Source of the DNA: Acheta domesticus
Lineage: Eukaryota > Arthropoda > Insecta > Orthoptera > Gryllidae
DNA length: 64,000 bases
Assembly (NCBI GenBank): GCA_031308135.1
Contig: JAHLJT010003656.1
Span: 76,372,698-76,436,697 of the forward strand
Reading direction: 5' to 3'
The stretch's first letter is position 1; every line of letters begins with the position of its first letter. The position numbers and the translations under genes are program-made. The notes under the pieces are model-generated. The model was not told the origin of the DNA and made no database searches. It saw only the letters and a program-made list of their open reading frames with translations. Shown piece by piece: positions 20,869-30,575 of this stretch.

Positions 20869-21859
20869 ATGTTTGTGTTGGGGGATTTGTCTTGTCCGCA
20901 GACCATGGAGAAGCGACAAAAGGCTGAATGCAATCGAATCGACAGAACTTTGGCTGCTCTATACATAGCCCAGAGCATAGTTCTGAACAGAAACTGCGAT
21001 CACTTTTAGTAACCCCTTATAATATTTTATTGTCAAATTCGTTCAAATTGATTGTTCCACGTTTTTGCTCGAATTTACTTAAAATTATTTTAACCGTCTA
21101 TTTCGTTAATTACGCCAGCTGAGCTAGTTACGCCATCTGTTTATAACTCAATGGTTATCAGAAACGTCGGCTGACATTATTTGCTTGTTGCAGAAAAATC
21201 GAAACAGAAGTATGAATACTGTTGTACGTTATTATGATATTAGGATCTAAACATTTGGTCATGCACGTGATGGTAAATAAATTAATAAATAAGCGATAAC
21301 AATGCCATCAATGCGAATGACTACAATGATAGAATGAGAGGTACAGAAAACTAAAATACCAGCACTTAGAATTAAAAACCGTGACGAATTTCTGGTCAAA
21401 GCAAGAGTGTGCACATGTTTCACATTAAGCATTAAGATTTTGATTTTGTCAGCTAATTTCAAATTCTCAGAAGAGCCGTCCATTCCTTTTTTCACGGATT
21501 ACTTTGCTAACTATTCTTCGCACAATGGACGTCTGGAAATTTGAGCCCTTCATTTTTACCCCCTATCGCTCAGATGTCCTCTCGAGGAGCTCGAATATTC
21601 TGACATACTGGCGCTTTCTCGCTCACGCATAGGTTCGATTACGGCCACGTCCTCAACACATACAATTACTGAAAACTATTTTATAATAGTTGTATTGATT
21701 GATTATATTTAGTTTTCTCAAGTGCTTCGAATACAATAGTCATTAGCAAGATAATGTGTAATGCGTGTTACATCCCGAAAAGTGGAGTGTTCCTTCCTCA
21801 TGCGAGAATGCCACATCTGTTGTGGATCAACACGTCGGCCTGCGATGAATCTCTTCCAA
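20869..21859. other. No supported gene; A+T-rich
   Basis: A+T-rich. ATAGGTTCGATTACGG at 21629 resembles a tRNA box B but stands alone. Nothing else seen. Confidence 0.5.
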
Positions 21860-22400
21860 AGCGACTTTACCACGTCGGAACAAGCTGTAAGCTCCTAACT
21901 GGTCTTCCAACAAGTGTGGCAGCGCGTTGCATGAGAAGGTAATAATTTGTATTAACAATAATTCTTTGTCGGACAATTTTCTCTAAAAAATCACAAACAT
22001 TTACAAATATATTAAAAAAGGACAAGTATTACAATATGCAATAAAAATCTGATGATATAAAATAAATTATAATAATGAGAGAATTCAATTTAATACATAA
22101 AATAAACAAATATAATCTTATAAATAGGCAATGGTGAGTCTCAGTTTAATCACTGATTTTCACACTGATCAACAAAGTTTACAATGATTGCTTCAATACA
22201 ATAAACAGTACAATTCAAAACAAATCAAGACAATTCAAATTAACGAAAAAGTATCATAATTTTGAACTGTAAACATGAAAATTATAATAAAATATGTATT
22301 TGTTAGAAGAGAGAAGGGGACAAGGATGAGGAAGAAAAGATTTTGCCCAGTTCATGCCTCGTTTGTTACGGTACTGCTACGTGTCGGGTTAGTAACCAAG
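21860..22400 (-). mobile_element. SINE-A fragment split by A+T-rich insert
   Basis: Two pieces of one SINE-A copy lie in order: CACGTCGGAACAAGCTGTAA and CTAACTGGTCTTCCAAC with GTGTGGCAGCG at 21870-21925, and GGGGACAAGGATGAGGAAG with CGTTTGTTACGGTACTGCTA at 22315-22375. The ~380 bases between are very A+T-rich and unrelated to SINE-A, so they are probably a later insertion. Confidence 0.6.
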
Positions 22401-22922
22401 GCGCAGGTCAATTCAAGTTTTGCCGCAATTTAGAAACTTTCATACAATCCTGCATGTGTAGAAGATAACAAACTTTGGCATAATTTTGAAGGCATCTTAG
22501 GGCATTTGAATAAGTTCCAAATTACTATGAATGTAGTTTGGTATAACCCCATGTGAGAAATGACCAGAGGTGTAATGTGGACTTTTTGGAGATGCCATGG
22601 TGCCTTGATTTCCGCGGCTAGTTCTGACTAGTGTCTTATTTTTTCCGCGTGTGCTGTTTGAATATCTGGTGTTTGTGGAACTGTGATCACTTATCAACTG
22701 TGATGAGAGTCAGAGTCAATCAGAGTGAGGTAGCAACTGTGATGTCAAGCAGACCAAGTACATTAGATACGGGGAAGGGAATACGTCACGCTCGCCACAG
22801 CTGCCCACCACTCCTACCCCGAAGTGTGAATAATACATAAAAGCAGAGCTCTGGACCAAAGTGAGATGGCAAAAGATGGCAGATCCGAACCTAAAATCCC
22901 AAATATTTATATACATTTTTTG
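22401..22922. other. No feature seen
   Basis: Mixed-composition sequence with short open frames of no recognisable kind. Confidence 0.5.
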
Positions 22923-23238
22923 TTCTCGAATAGGCCGTCTCGGACCACGTAGACATGCACCTGCACTTGCCGGCGCTCAGTATCATTTTATCTCGATGCA
23001 GGTGCATTGCATCAGAGGATCAGCATTAAGCTGAATCCGATTTTTATTTCCCCGGGTTGTTGGTCCTCGGGGGAAGGAAGATGTAATGATGATGATAATC
23101 AAAGGTGAATGAACGACATCAACACAGTACATACACAAGCACACACACATGCCCGAGGTGGGACTCCAATCCGCAAACCTTCCGTCCGAGATCGCCGCGG
23201 CACTACGCACTGAGCGATCTCGGCTATCGGGACCAACA
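22923..23238 (-). mobile_element. SINE-B copy 1, tRNA-derived
   Basis: It shares its whole ~310-base layout with the copy at 24133-24454: GGCCGTCTCGGACCACG, a GATGCAGGTGCATTG region, AGCTGAATCC, CCCGGGTTGTTGGTCC, a GATGATGATGATAA stretch, CACACACATGCCCGAGG, then the head. Reversed, the head reads like a tRNA gene with box A-like TAGCCGAGATCGC and box B-like GATTGGAGTCCC. A 7-base ATATACA repeat flanks it (about 22908 and 23237), the right copy running into the Tc1 end. Confidence 0.8.
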
Positions 23239-23242
23239 TATA

Positions 23243-24126
23243 CACTAAATGATCAAAAGTATCCGAACACGTCCAAAAACATACGTTTTTCATTTTTGTG
23301 CTGCCACCTACTGCCAGGTACTCCACGTTAGCGACCGCAGTAGTCATTAGACACCGTGAGAGAGCGGAATGAGGCGCTCCGTTGAACTCACGGACTTCGA
23401 ACGTGGTCAAGTGGTTGGGTGTCACATGTGTCAGAAGTCTGTACGCGATATTTTCACACTCCTAAACATCTCTAGGTTCACTGTTTCTGCATGAAACACA
23501 ATTCGATGGCAGGATGTGGAAATGGCGAATGCCCGGTGTACGTCATCAGCCAGCGTGTGTAGTGCCAACAGTAAAATTTGGAGGTGGTTGTGTTATGATA
23601 TTTTCGTGTTTTTCATGGAGGGGGCGTGCACCCCTTGTTTTTCGTGGCCTTCTCACGTAGGCACAGGCCTACTTTGACGTTTTAAACACCTGCTTGCTTC
23701 CCACTGTTGAAGAGCAATTCGGGGATGGCGATTGCATCTTTCAACAGGATCGAGCACCTGTTCATACTGCACGGCCTGTGGCGGAGTGGTTACAAGACAA
23801 TAACATTCCTGCAATGGACTGGTCTGCATCGATTCCTGACTTGAATCCTATAGAACGCCTTTGGGATGTTTTGGAAACCTGACTTCGTGCTAGGCCTCAC
23901 TGGCCTACATCAATACCTCTCCTCAATGCAGCACTCCGTGAAGAATGGGTTGCCATTCCCCAAGAAACCTCCCTGCACCTGATTGAGTATGCCTACGAGA
24001 TTGGAAGCTGTAATAAAGGCCAAGGGTGGACCAACACCCTATTGAATTCCAGCATTACCGAAGGAGGGCGTGACGAACTCTAAGTCATTTTCAGCCACGT
24101 GTCCGGATACTTTTAATCACTTAGTG
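23243..24126 (+). mobile_element. Tc1-type DNA transposon, 884 bp, internally deleted
   Basis: The two 30-base terminal inverted repeats, CACTAAATGATCAAAAGTAT... and CACTAAGTGATTAAAAGTAT... (reverse of the right end), match at 27 of 30 positions. They are flanked by TA at 23241-23242 and 24127-24128, the Tc1/mariner target duplication. A broken transposase lies inside. Complete elements of this kind are about 1.2-1.6 kb, so several hundred bases are missing. Both ends are still well formed. Confidence 0.92.
23369..24082 (+). pseudogene. Tc1-type transposase pseudogene (DD34E)
   Basis: The start ATG at 23369 opens a 41-residue N-terminal helix-turn-helix piece (MRRSVELTDFERGQVVG...) closed by TGA at 23492. 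In another register, 23509-24082 is continuous apart from TAG near 23656 and TGA near 23880. It includes FDGRMWKWRMPG, VVPTVKFGGG, QQDRAPVHTA with the second catalytic Asp, and DLNPIERLWDVLE with the Glu exactly 34 residues after it, the Tc1 spacing. The first catalytic Asp (the WSDES region) is lost in a deletion of roughly 100 residues between the two pieces. It cannot be active. Confidence 0.9.
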
Positions 24127-24132
24127 TACATT

Positions 24133-24454
24133 TTCTTTGTTCGTGTATAGGGCGTCTTGGACCACGCGTCTATGCATACTGCCTTTTCAGGGACTAAGAA
24201 ATATCTCGGTGGCAGGGCATGAAACATCATTAGGGGGATCTGCATTTAGCTGACTCCTATTTTAATCTCCCAGGGTTTGCTAGCCCTGGGAATATGGAAG
24301 ATGAAATAATGATGATAGTGAGGGATGAAAAGACGGCACACTTATAGACATACACAAATACACCCATGTCTGAGGCGGGACTCGAACTAAGCGAACCTGT
24401 GGTCCGAAATCGCCACGACAATACTCTGTCTTAGCGACCTCGGCCACGGGGTCG
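24133..24454 (-). mobile_element. SINE-B copy 2 with 14-bp target-site duplication
   Basis: The 322-bp element is flanked by perfect direct repeats ACTTAGTGTACATT at 24119-24132 and 24455-24468. The left repeat is partly the terminal repeat of the Tc1 element, so the SINE inserted after the Tc1. On the minus strand it starts with a tRNA-like head: box A GTGGCCGAGGTCGC and box B AGTTCGAGTCCCGCC, both near the RNA polymerase III consensus. A unique body with a CATCATTATT-like stretch and a short tail follow. Target repeats of this length fit LINE-driven insertion. Confidence 0.9.
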
Positions 24455-24468
24455 ACTTAGTGTACATT

Positions 24469-25740
24469 ATTAGTATTGCGACCGGCTGCACTCTACCTAT
24501 CTATTATCTAACATCCCTTCCTTTCCTATCTTCTATCTATTAAATTAACTCATGAATAATTTACTCTCATTGAATGTGGTCGTTTGCAAAAAAAATTATA
24601 TGTCTTAGGTCCGGCGCAAGTTTCTAATACTGGATGAAGACCTGCTTTCCCTTTTGTAACACTATCCGGTATTTTCTAAACTACAAATAACAACTCAAAT
24701 CCAAAGCAAAAACAAAAACACAAACACATCGTGTCATTATTCGGCTGCCTGGCGTTGTATAATCTGCTAACATGAACATCAACACTATTCCACCATAACA
24801 TAAACAAAATTCAAAACAACAGAAAATAAAAATCAACATTCACACAATATTTACAAGTCATTCACACCACGAGACATGCGCATTCTCTCTGTATGGCCAT
24901 TTTCTTTGTACATAAAATTTAAATTACGAAGAATGATGACATGCTGGGCCTTCGATAAAAATATTATAATTCTCGTTTCATTTATCAAAGTGCATGCGCA
25001 GCCACTTCCTTTTCGTAGTGATGTCGTAACTGCGCCCAACTTCCTTGACGTCCACGACAGCTGCACACCAAGTTCCAGTTACCATTTACCATATCATCAA
25101 CACAACTTACATTTAAATCGACTGTCACTCTTAAAAAAACTCGTAACATTCTTTTCTTCGCGTCCGAAAATCACTTCTCGCATAGTAAGGCATGAGGTCC
25201 TCTCACCTCTGAGACTAGAATTCATCTCTCGAAAAGTATTGTTGCAATTCATTAGCAAAACTTTTCCTCAAAAAAACACGCTATCCCAGTCTTTTGTCCT
25301 TCTTTATTGACATCAAATTATTCTGATTTACGCATCCCCAGCGTCCCATTGCTTAACGGCAAAAAATTCCCTAAATTCCCGTTTTCGATGTTTATTAGTC
25401 CGAAACACCCCAATTTCCCTTTATTCAGTTCAAATTGCGTACTTTTCTGTGCTTACTCACACCAGTAATTCCCCGTCACTTGTCATTTGACAACAGCGGA
25501 ATAGTCACTCTGTTGAATAGCAAAACACACACTTGCCGCCTTATAAACTATATGTGCTGACGTAGAAAGTTATTCGTAAATTTCCCTTCAGTTAGTTATT
25601 ATTTTGAACTAATGTTTATTCACCACGGCATTTCGTACGCAATAAATGTCCACACGCCATTTTGCCGTCATTTGTTGAATCTATAGTCGGCATCCTCTGT
25701 GATGGTTCTTTTATTGTAAAAAAATACATATCATTATATT
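24469..25740. other. No supported gene; A+T-rich
   Basis: Mostly A+T-rich. The 144-codon plus frame at 24876-25310 has no known domain. The composition and lack of repeats leave the origin open. Confidence 0.45.
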
Positions 25741-25795
25741 ATCATTATTATTATTATTATTATTATTCCTCTACATCTCTACTAAAGATAATTTC
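25741..25795 (-). repeat. (ATT)n with a short R4/Dong-like LINE tail
   Basis: ATT repeats to 25767 are followed by CTCTACATCTCTACTAAAGA, which resembles the extreme 3' end of the LINE copies at 6439 and 26404 (TCTAAATCACGACTAAAGAT). Only about 28 bases remain, so it would be a very short 5'-truncated insertion. Confidence 0.4.
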
Positions 25796-26350
25796 CAAAG
25801 AAAATAAAGAGGTAAGGCGAATATGTACCAATGTAAATTCTTTCTATTGAGGTCGTTACTTTCTTTCCAGGTGCTTTTTATACCTCTTCGAAAAAGATAA
25901 AAAAAACAAAATCACAGTGCTTCGTGTGCGTAAACAAACATTTACCAGAACATTAGAAAAGAATATTCTGTGTTAAAGTTGCAAATAAAATATGTAAAAT
26001 TTCTTATTATGCGTTAAACATTTAAAAAGGAAAGTTTATTCAGTAATAAAAATCATTGCATTCATTCCATCCTCAAATAAGTGTTTATTCAGACTGGGCC
26101 TCTAAGGCCCACCAAGTGGAATGTCACAAAATCTCAGCTCCGTGCAGCGAAGGGCTAGTGGCCGACTGTCCGGCAACAAGTGAAAATGAAGGCAATATCG
26201 CCTGACTGAGCCTGGGATTTGCAGAGAACTACTATTTTAGTGCGTTTCTAATAGGCAACATGAGCTGTAATGTGCGTTCGAATAGAGTACAGAGCTGTAA
26301 ATGTAGGGGCTCGCATTTGGAACCGGGTCCGGTTTGGTAATTTTCCTCTG
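25796..26350. other. No feature seen
   Basis: Unique-looking sequence, somewhat GC-richer after 26090. No gene or repeat recognised. Confidence 0.5.
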
Positions 26351-26369
26351 TTATTGTTATTATTATTAC

Positions 26370-26403
<34 letters not shown>
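26351..26403. repeat. (ATT)n microsatellite at LINE 3' end
   Basis: Nearly perfect ATT repeat abutting the 3' end of the minus-strand LINE fragment. Confidence 0.9.
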
Positions 26404-26773
26404 TTTCCATTACTTCACGACTAAAGATGTTATGAGTCGGCTGAATATAAAATCTACTCCAGGTTGCAACCAGCTACCTAAGGAGCAGATCCGGTGACTA
26501 TCAGTGCCTCTACAATACTTTACGCAAAATGTGGGCTGTTCCAAATAAAGCAATTTCTTGCACTTCCCAGTCTTTTGAATTACCTGGGAGTTTAGACAAG
26601 TTCTTACTCAAATATTCCGGAACAAATCCCAGATCTCCGATAACTATCGGGACGACCTGTGCTTTTACGCCCCACATTCGGCTGATCTCGATTTCTAAAC
26701 TCTTGTATTTAAGACGTTTCTCTGCCTCCTTGGTAACGACGTTTTGATCGCAAGGTACAGCAACATTGATAAG
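26404..26773 (-). pseudogene. R4/Dong-like LINE ORF, C-terminal fragment 3
   Basis: This is about 90% like the corresponding part of the copy at 6439-7117 by eye. It covers only the last ~100 codons and the 3' UTR: a VVIG-type block, the PGNSKDWEVQEIALFGTA-like tail and ILRKV. It is truncated inside the DQNVVTKEAE region and is again bounded on both sides by (ATT)n. Different truncation points in the three copies show separate insertions. Confidence 0.85.
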
Positions 26774-26814
<41 letters not shown>

Positions 26815-26826
26815 TATTATTATTAC
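26774..26826. repeat. (ATT)n microsatellite at LINE truncation point
   Basis: ATT repeat at the 5'-truncated side of LINE fragment 3. Together with the run at 26351 it shows the element sitting inside a TAA-type microsatellite. Confidence 0.9.
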
Positions 26827-28791
26827 AATGATCTCCGTCCAGATTCCATCTTCCCCCATCTCCGCCTCTGCTTCCTTCGCGTCATCGCCACGTCTCGATC
26901 TCCTCTTCGTTCTTCTCTTCCTCCTCCTCCGTCACACGTCGCCTCCCGGGACTGGTGCGAATGTGAGCACGTCGCTGCAGAATCGGATTAGGTCCGGCGC
27001 CAATCGAAATAACTCGATTTGCTCTGGTTTGCGATTTACAGGGCTTACACAAAATTCATTCCCGTCCGTCGTTTAGTGCCTCGCCGCGGCTGTCCCCTGC
27101 TTGGCCACGCGTTCGCCGCTCGCAGTAAACCTTTTGATTGCCCTCCTCCACCCCACCCCCCGCGACCATGTGGATGAATTATTCTACAGTTCCCGCATGA
27201 CTTGCCGCCTAGTTTGTTGTAAAGACTTTGCCAGTGAGTGAATCGTCGGTTTTTGTTGACTGCGTTCTGGTGTTGGTATACTTTTTTAGCTCTTTTTTAG
27301 CAGAGGGCAGTTTCTGTTTGGTTTCCTTCAGAGATGTCCCTCGGAAAACACACTGAACACTGACACACGTAAAGGCGTTCTGAAATTGGCGTCAGAGCAA
27401 CTCGTCCTCTGGGATAAAAGAAAGACTACGTACATTCTTTCTTGTTCAGGGATTTTTGTCGACGTTGGAATTAGCCCACATGAGCCAGCCTTCCCAACTT
27501 ATTGGCTCCTTTAATGCATATATTTTAATCACGGACATTGCATTTCTATTTGTGTATCTGACCCGGTTTGGGTGGAATTTGAATACCACCTACTAGATAT
27601 ATCTCACTATCCCAATGTTTTGTAGAACATTGTAAGTAAATATTTTCTTCCATTTCACCGGGGAAATTTCAAAAACGTCATTGGCTTACAAGTTTTAGTA
27701 ACTAACGTACAAGTAATGAAAATAACCTATACTCACTTAGTTTGGGTTTCTGTTCTCATCTTCTATCATTTCCAGCTGTTTTCTGCTCAATTTTATGGCA
27801 ACTTTCTTCTTTCACGAATTTTTACATATTCTTTTCTATTTCTATTTTTTTATTTGAGATTATATTTTTTCTTAAAGAATTTATTTTTTCTTCCCATATG
27901 CTCGACGTCATTACCTTCATCAAGTGTATCAATTGAGCACCCTACTAGTAACGTTATCTGAAGTTCATGGACCCACTGGTCATGAAATTCGACTAAAGTA
28001 CCAACATTTTATTGACTATCCCATATCTAAATATAGTATTATTCCGTTCACAAAATCACAGCTATCCAGCTTCAAATGCACAAGTTAATGTACAAGAAGA
28101 AAGTGCAATATTTTAGGATAGCATGTACAAGGGAATTGGGTATGGTACCCTGGAAGGAGCGAACAACCTCAGTTTTACTGCATGCTCCTCCCGATATAGA
28201 AATTCATGAGTGTCAGATTATATAGCCGACGAGGTTCCGCTTTCAAGTTTTATGTGAATAATTTAAAATACTTTATATATCGCCCAAACATTACATGTAT
28301 TTATCACGATGAATATCCATTCTCTAATCCGAGTACTTACTGGAGATGTAGCTGATACAATAATATGGGTGTTTTGGGCAGCGCCAGGACTAAATCTGGC
28401 GAACAAACATGTTTGCGGTACAGACCGAAGGTCAATATTTCGAATGCCAACATGTTCGAACCCATCTGCTTAGAACATGTCTGATCTGGATACCGATCGA
28501 CCCCCTTCTCCCGCTTCGACCCTGCGAGACCTTGTCTCAGGGTGACCAGCTATCATCCAATCACAACTACTCTTTCAAGCTGTACACAGCCGAGCAACCA
28601 ACACTTTACCACTTTAAGACCCTGAAGAAGGCCACACTGTAGTCTAATCGTTGAGGCACCAATTTACGACGCTGACTGCCAAGAGCATTCTGGTGCGTTG
28701 AATTTGGAAGATTACAATCATGCTGTTTCTGTGCATGTCTCTGTTGCGAATTTATACTGTGCTACTAATTACCTATATAATTTAATATTAA
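26827..28791. other. No supported gene; CpG-rich patch at 26940-27170
   Basis: The segment 26940-27170 is GC-richer (CCTCGCCGCGGCTGTCC, GGCCACGCGTTCGCCGCTCG) and could be a small CpG island. Elsewhere the DNA is A+T-rich. The frames at 27716, 27742 and 28409 match nothing I know. Confidence 0.4.
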
Positions 28792-28803
28792 TTATCTATA
28801 TTA

Positions 28804-29108
28804 TATAACTGCCTCGTGGCTTGCTCTTGGTCAATGTTGTTGCTTTCCACTAAGCGGCTCCGGGTTCGATTCCCGGTTGAGGTAAGACTATAGTGTGCGT
28901 TTTCCTTGCAATGACCCAGTACATGTTGCTGTGTGACGATGACAAAATTCGCTTTTCATGTTGAGAAGACCGAAATACGGCGTGAGAATGTCTACGTACT
29001 AAGTACACGCACCCCCTTAACCCATGGCCGTGAGGCAGGTACGTCGCCGGTAGGCCTGAGCCTGGCCGCGAGGCAGGGTCGCGCCAAGTACATACATAAT
29101 ATAACTAC
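28804..29108 (+). mobile_element. SINE-C, tRNA-derived, with 12-bp target-site duplication
   Basis: Perfect direct repeats TTATCTATATTA flank it at 28792-28803 and 29109-29120. The 5' part (28810-28883) resembles a tRNA: box A-like TGGCTTGCTCTTGG, box B GGGTTCGATTCCC in a five-pair CCGGG/CCCGG T-arm, and GCCTC pairing with GAGGT as an acceptor stem. The anticodon arm is imperfect, so it is not a functional tRNA gene. About 220 bases of unrelated body follow, including two GGCCGYGAGGCAGG-like motifs near 29027 and 29061. Confidence 0.85.
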
Positions 29109-29120
29109 TTATCTATATTA

Positions 29121-29545
29121 CTAATTTCCTAAGCACGCCGAAATTGAAACAGAACCACGCAGCACCCGACCATGTGAGAGGTGACGATAGGTTTCTTAAA
29201 AAACCAAAAAACCAAAAACAATGAAGCAGTTTTGATTTTTACTGAAAAATGCAAATTTTTGATTGTTTAATCCGCTTATTCTATTACTGCGCATACCAAC
29301 TTAATTATCATAAGCAGCATGCCACTGCGGAGAGACGTCGTGCGACAATACGGTTTCAGAAAAGAGGCTACCCGACATTAAATACTGTATTTGCTATTTA
29401 CGCGTTGTGCAATAGCAACTTATTTAAATAGTATTGGTATTAAAAAACTGCTGTAATATGTGTATGCTATTTTATGTTTTCCATTTTCACTGCTGCAGGC
29501 AATTAGTTATTATCTTGATGAGATAAAAAAGTAATGATGGAATGG
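29121..29545. other. No feature seen; A+T-rich
   Basis: A+T-rich, short A-rich repeats (AAAACCAAAAAACC near 29199), no gene. Confidence 0.5.
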
Positions 29546-29625
29546 TGGTCAGTAGGTAAAACAGTAGAGCTATAAAACAAACTCCCGCAAACTGTTTGTA
29601 ACGACCGGGTTTCGAACCCCAGCTC
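29546..29625 (+). repeat. tRNA-like SINE head remnant
   Basis: TGGTCAGTAGG at 29546 fits the RNA polymerase III box A, and GGGTTTCGAACCCC near 29607 is a box B with one extra T. The ~60-base spacing is within the range for tRNA-derived SINEs. No flanking duplication was found and the body cannot be matched to the other SINE families here. Confidence 0.35.
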
Positions 29626-29739
29626 CTTGACGTAGAATGCCAATACGCTCGTTCCACACACACACAGTACGACACGCCCTTTGTGAATTGAAAGTGCACT
29701 CTAAAGTAGTTTGCAATGTTCGACAAGCCTGTCAGTGTA

Positions 29740-29965
29740 TCTTTCGCTCTCCCGGCCCCACGACGGAGTATCTGTTTCACACTCGCGCCTCGGCGTTCGC
29801 CCCCCAGGCGCTTGCAAATGTCGGCGCCTCCGCGCCGCCGGGCTCTTAACACGTCTCCTCGCGTTGGAGCCCCCGCGCCAGGACTCCGCTGTCAAATCCC
29901 ACGGCGCGGGCCTCGAGGCGGGAGACACGCGCTGAATGCTGGAAGACGAGACCGCGCACATCGAC
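29740..29965. promoter_or_regulatory. Small CpG-rich island
   Basis: GC- and CpG-rich sequence (TCGGCGCCTCCGCGCCGCCG near 29820, CCACGGCGCGGGCCTCGAGG near 29899) in A+T-rich surroundings. Frames are open on both strands without known domains. It may be a promoter-type CpG island or a decayed GC-rich repeat. Confidence 0.35.
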
Positions 29966-30049
29966 ACACGCGAGTGATGTTCGGCGAGATAAAATTATGC
30001 GACGTTGGCAAAAAAAACCCTACTTGACAGCGACCTAGTTTCAAACCAG

Positions 30050-30575
30050 GTACCGGATTAGGTGGATCCGGGCCTCAATTGATGGCACTGCTGTGCCTAT
30101 GATCTGGAGGTCCTAGGGTTTCGACGGTGGAAGGATTTTCGACACCAGGTAGAGAGACAGGTCGGATTCAGCCGCTGGTTGTTGGAGAATTCTAGCGGCC
30201 GTCTGGGCTGACAGATAGTTACCGTTTTCCGTGGGTTCTCCAAACAATACCCGATGAATGCCGGAGCAGTACTAATCTTGGACTGCGTGCGATCTTTCTT
30301 CCCTCTTCCTTGTCCTTTCCTCTTCCCTTACGCACATACTTGCAAGCACTCCACTATCGCACATGTCGGGAGTTCAGTCGGGAGCTTAGAGCTTGTCCTG
30401 GTTGGGGCGGGTCTCTGCTGGTGGGAGATACCTGGTTGGGGAAAACCTGCAAGCCGACCTTTTGGTCAGCACCAGATCTTACCAACCAGTGGGAGAATAT
30501 CACTGCCACTTTGTGATAAAAACACACACTGTGATTACGGGACGAAAGAAAATATGCGCCCGGAACACAAAAAGA
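30050..30575 (+). mobile_element. SINE-A copy, nearly full length
   Basis: Plus orientation, head first: AGGTGGATCCGGGCC (box A-like), GGAGGTCCTAGGGTTTCGAC (box B-like), GACGGTGGAAGGATTTTCGA, GAGAATTCTAGCGGCCGTCT, CCGTGGGTTCTCC, CGATGAATGCCGGAG, CTTCCTTGTCC, CATGTCGGGAGTTCAGTCGG, GCTTGTCCTGGTTGGGGCGG and GGTGGGAGATACCTGG, then the 3' part to about 30575. The GGCGCCGACC core is changed to CCGACCTTTTGG. TTAGGT occurs on both sides (30056 and 30578) and could be a short target duplication. Confidence 0.85.

Noticed and set aside
20055..20869. Ala/Val-rich (+), His/Arg-rich (-) and Ala/Thr-rich (-) frames of 220-247 codons
   Set aside because: Mutual shadows over the GGN repeat; only the Gly frame is kept as a low-grade finding.
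28804..28885. Functional tRNA gene
   Set aside because: Box A, box B and T-arm are good, but the anticodon loop cannot be seven bases and the D-arm does not pair; flanking target duplication shows it is the head of a SINE.
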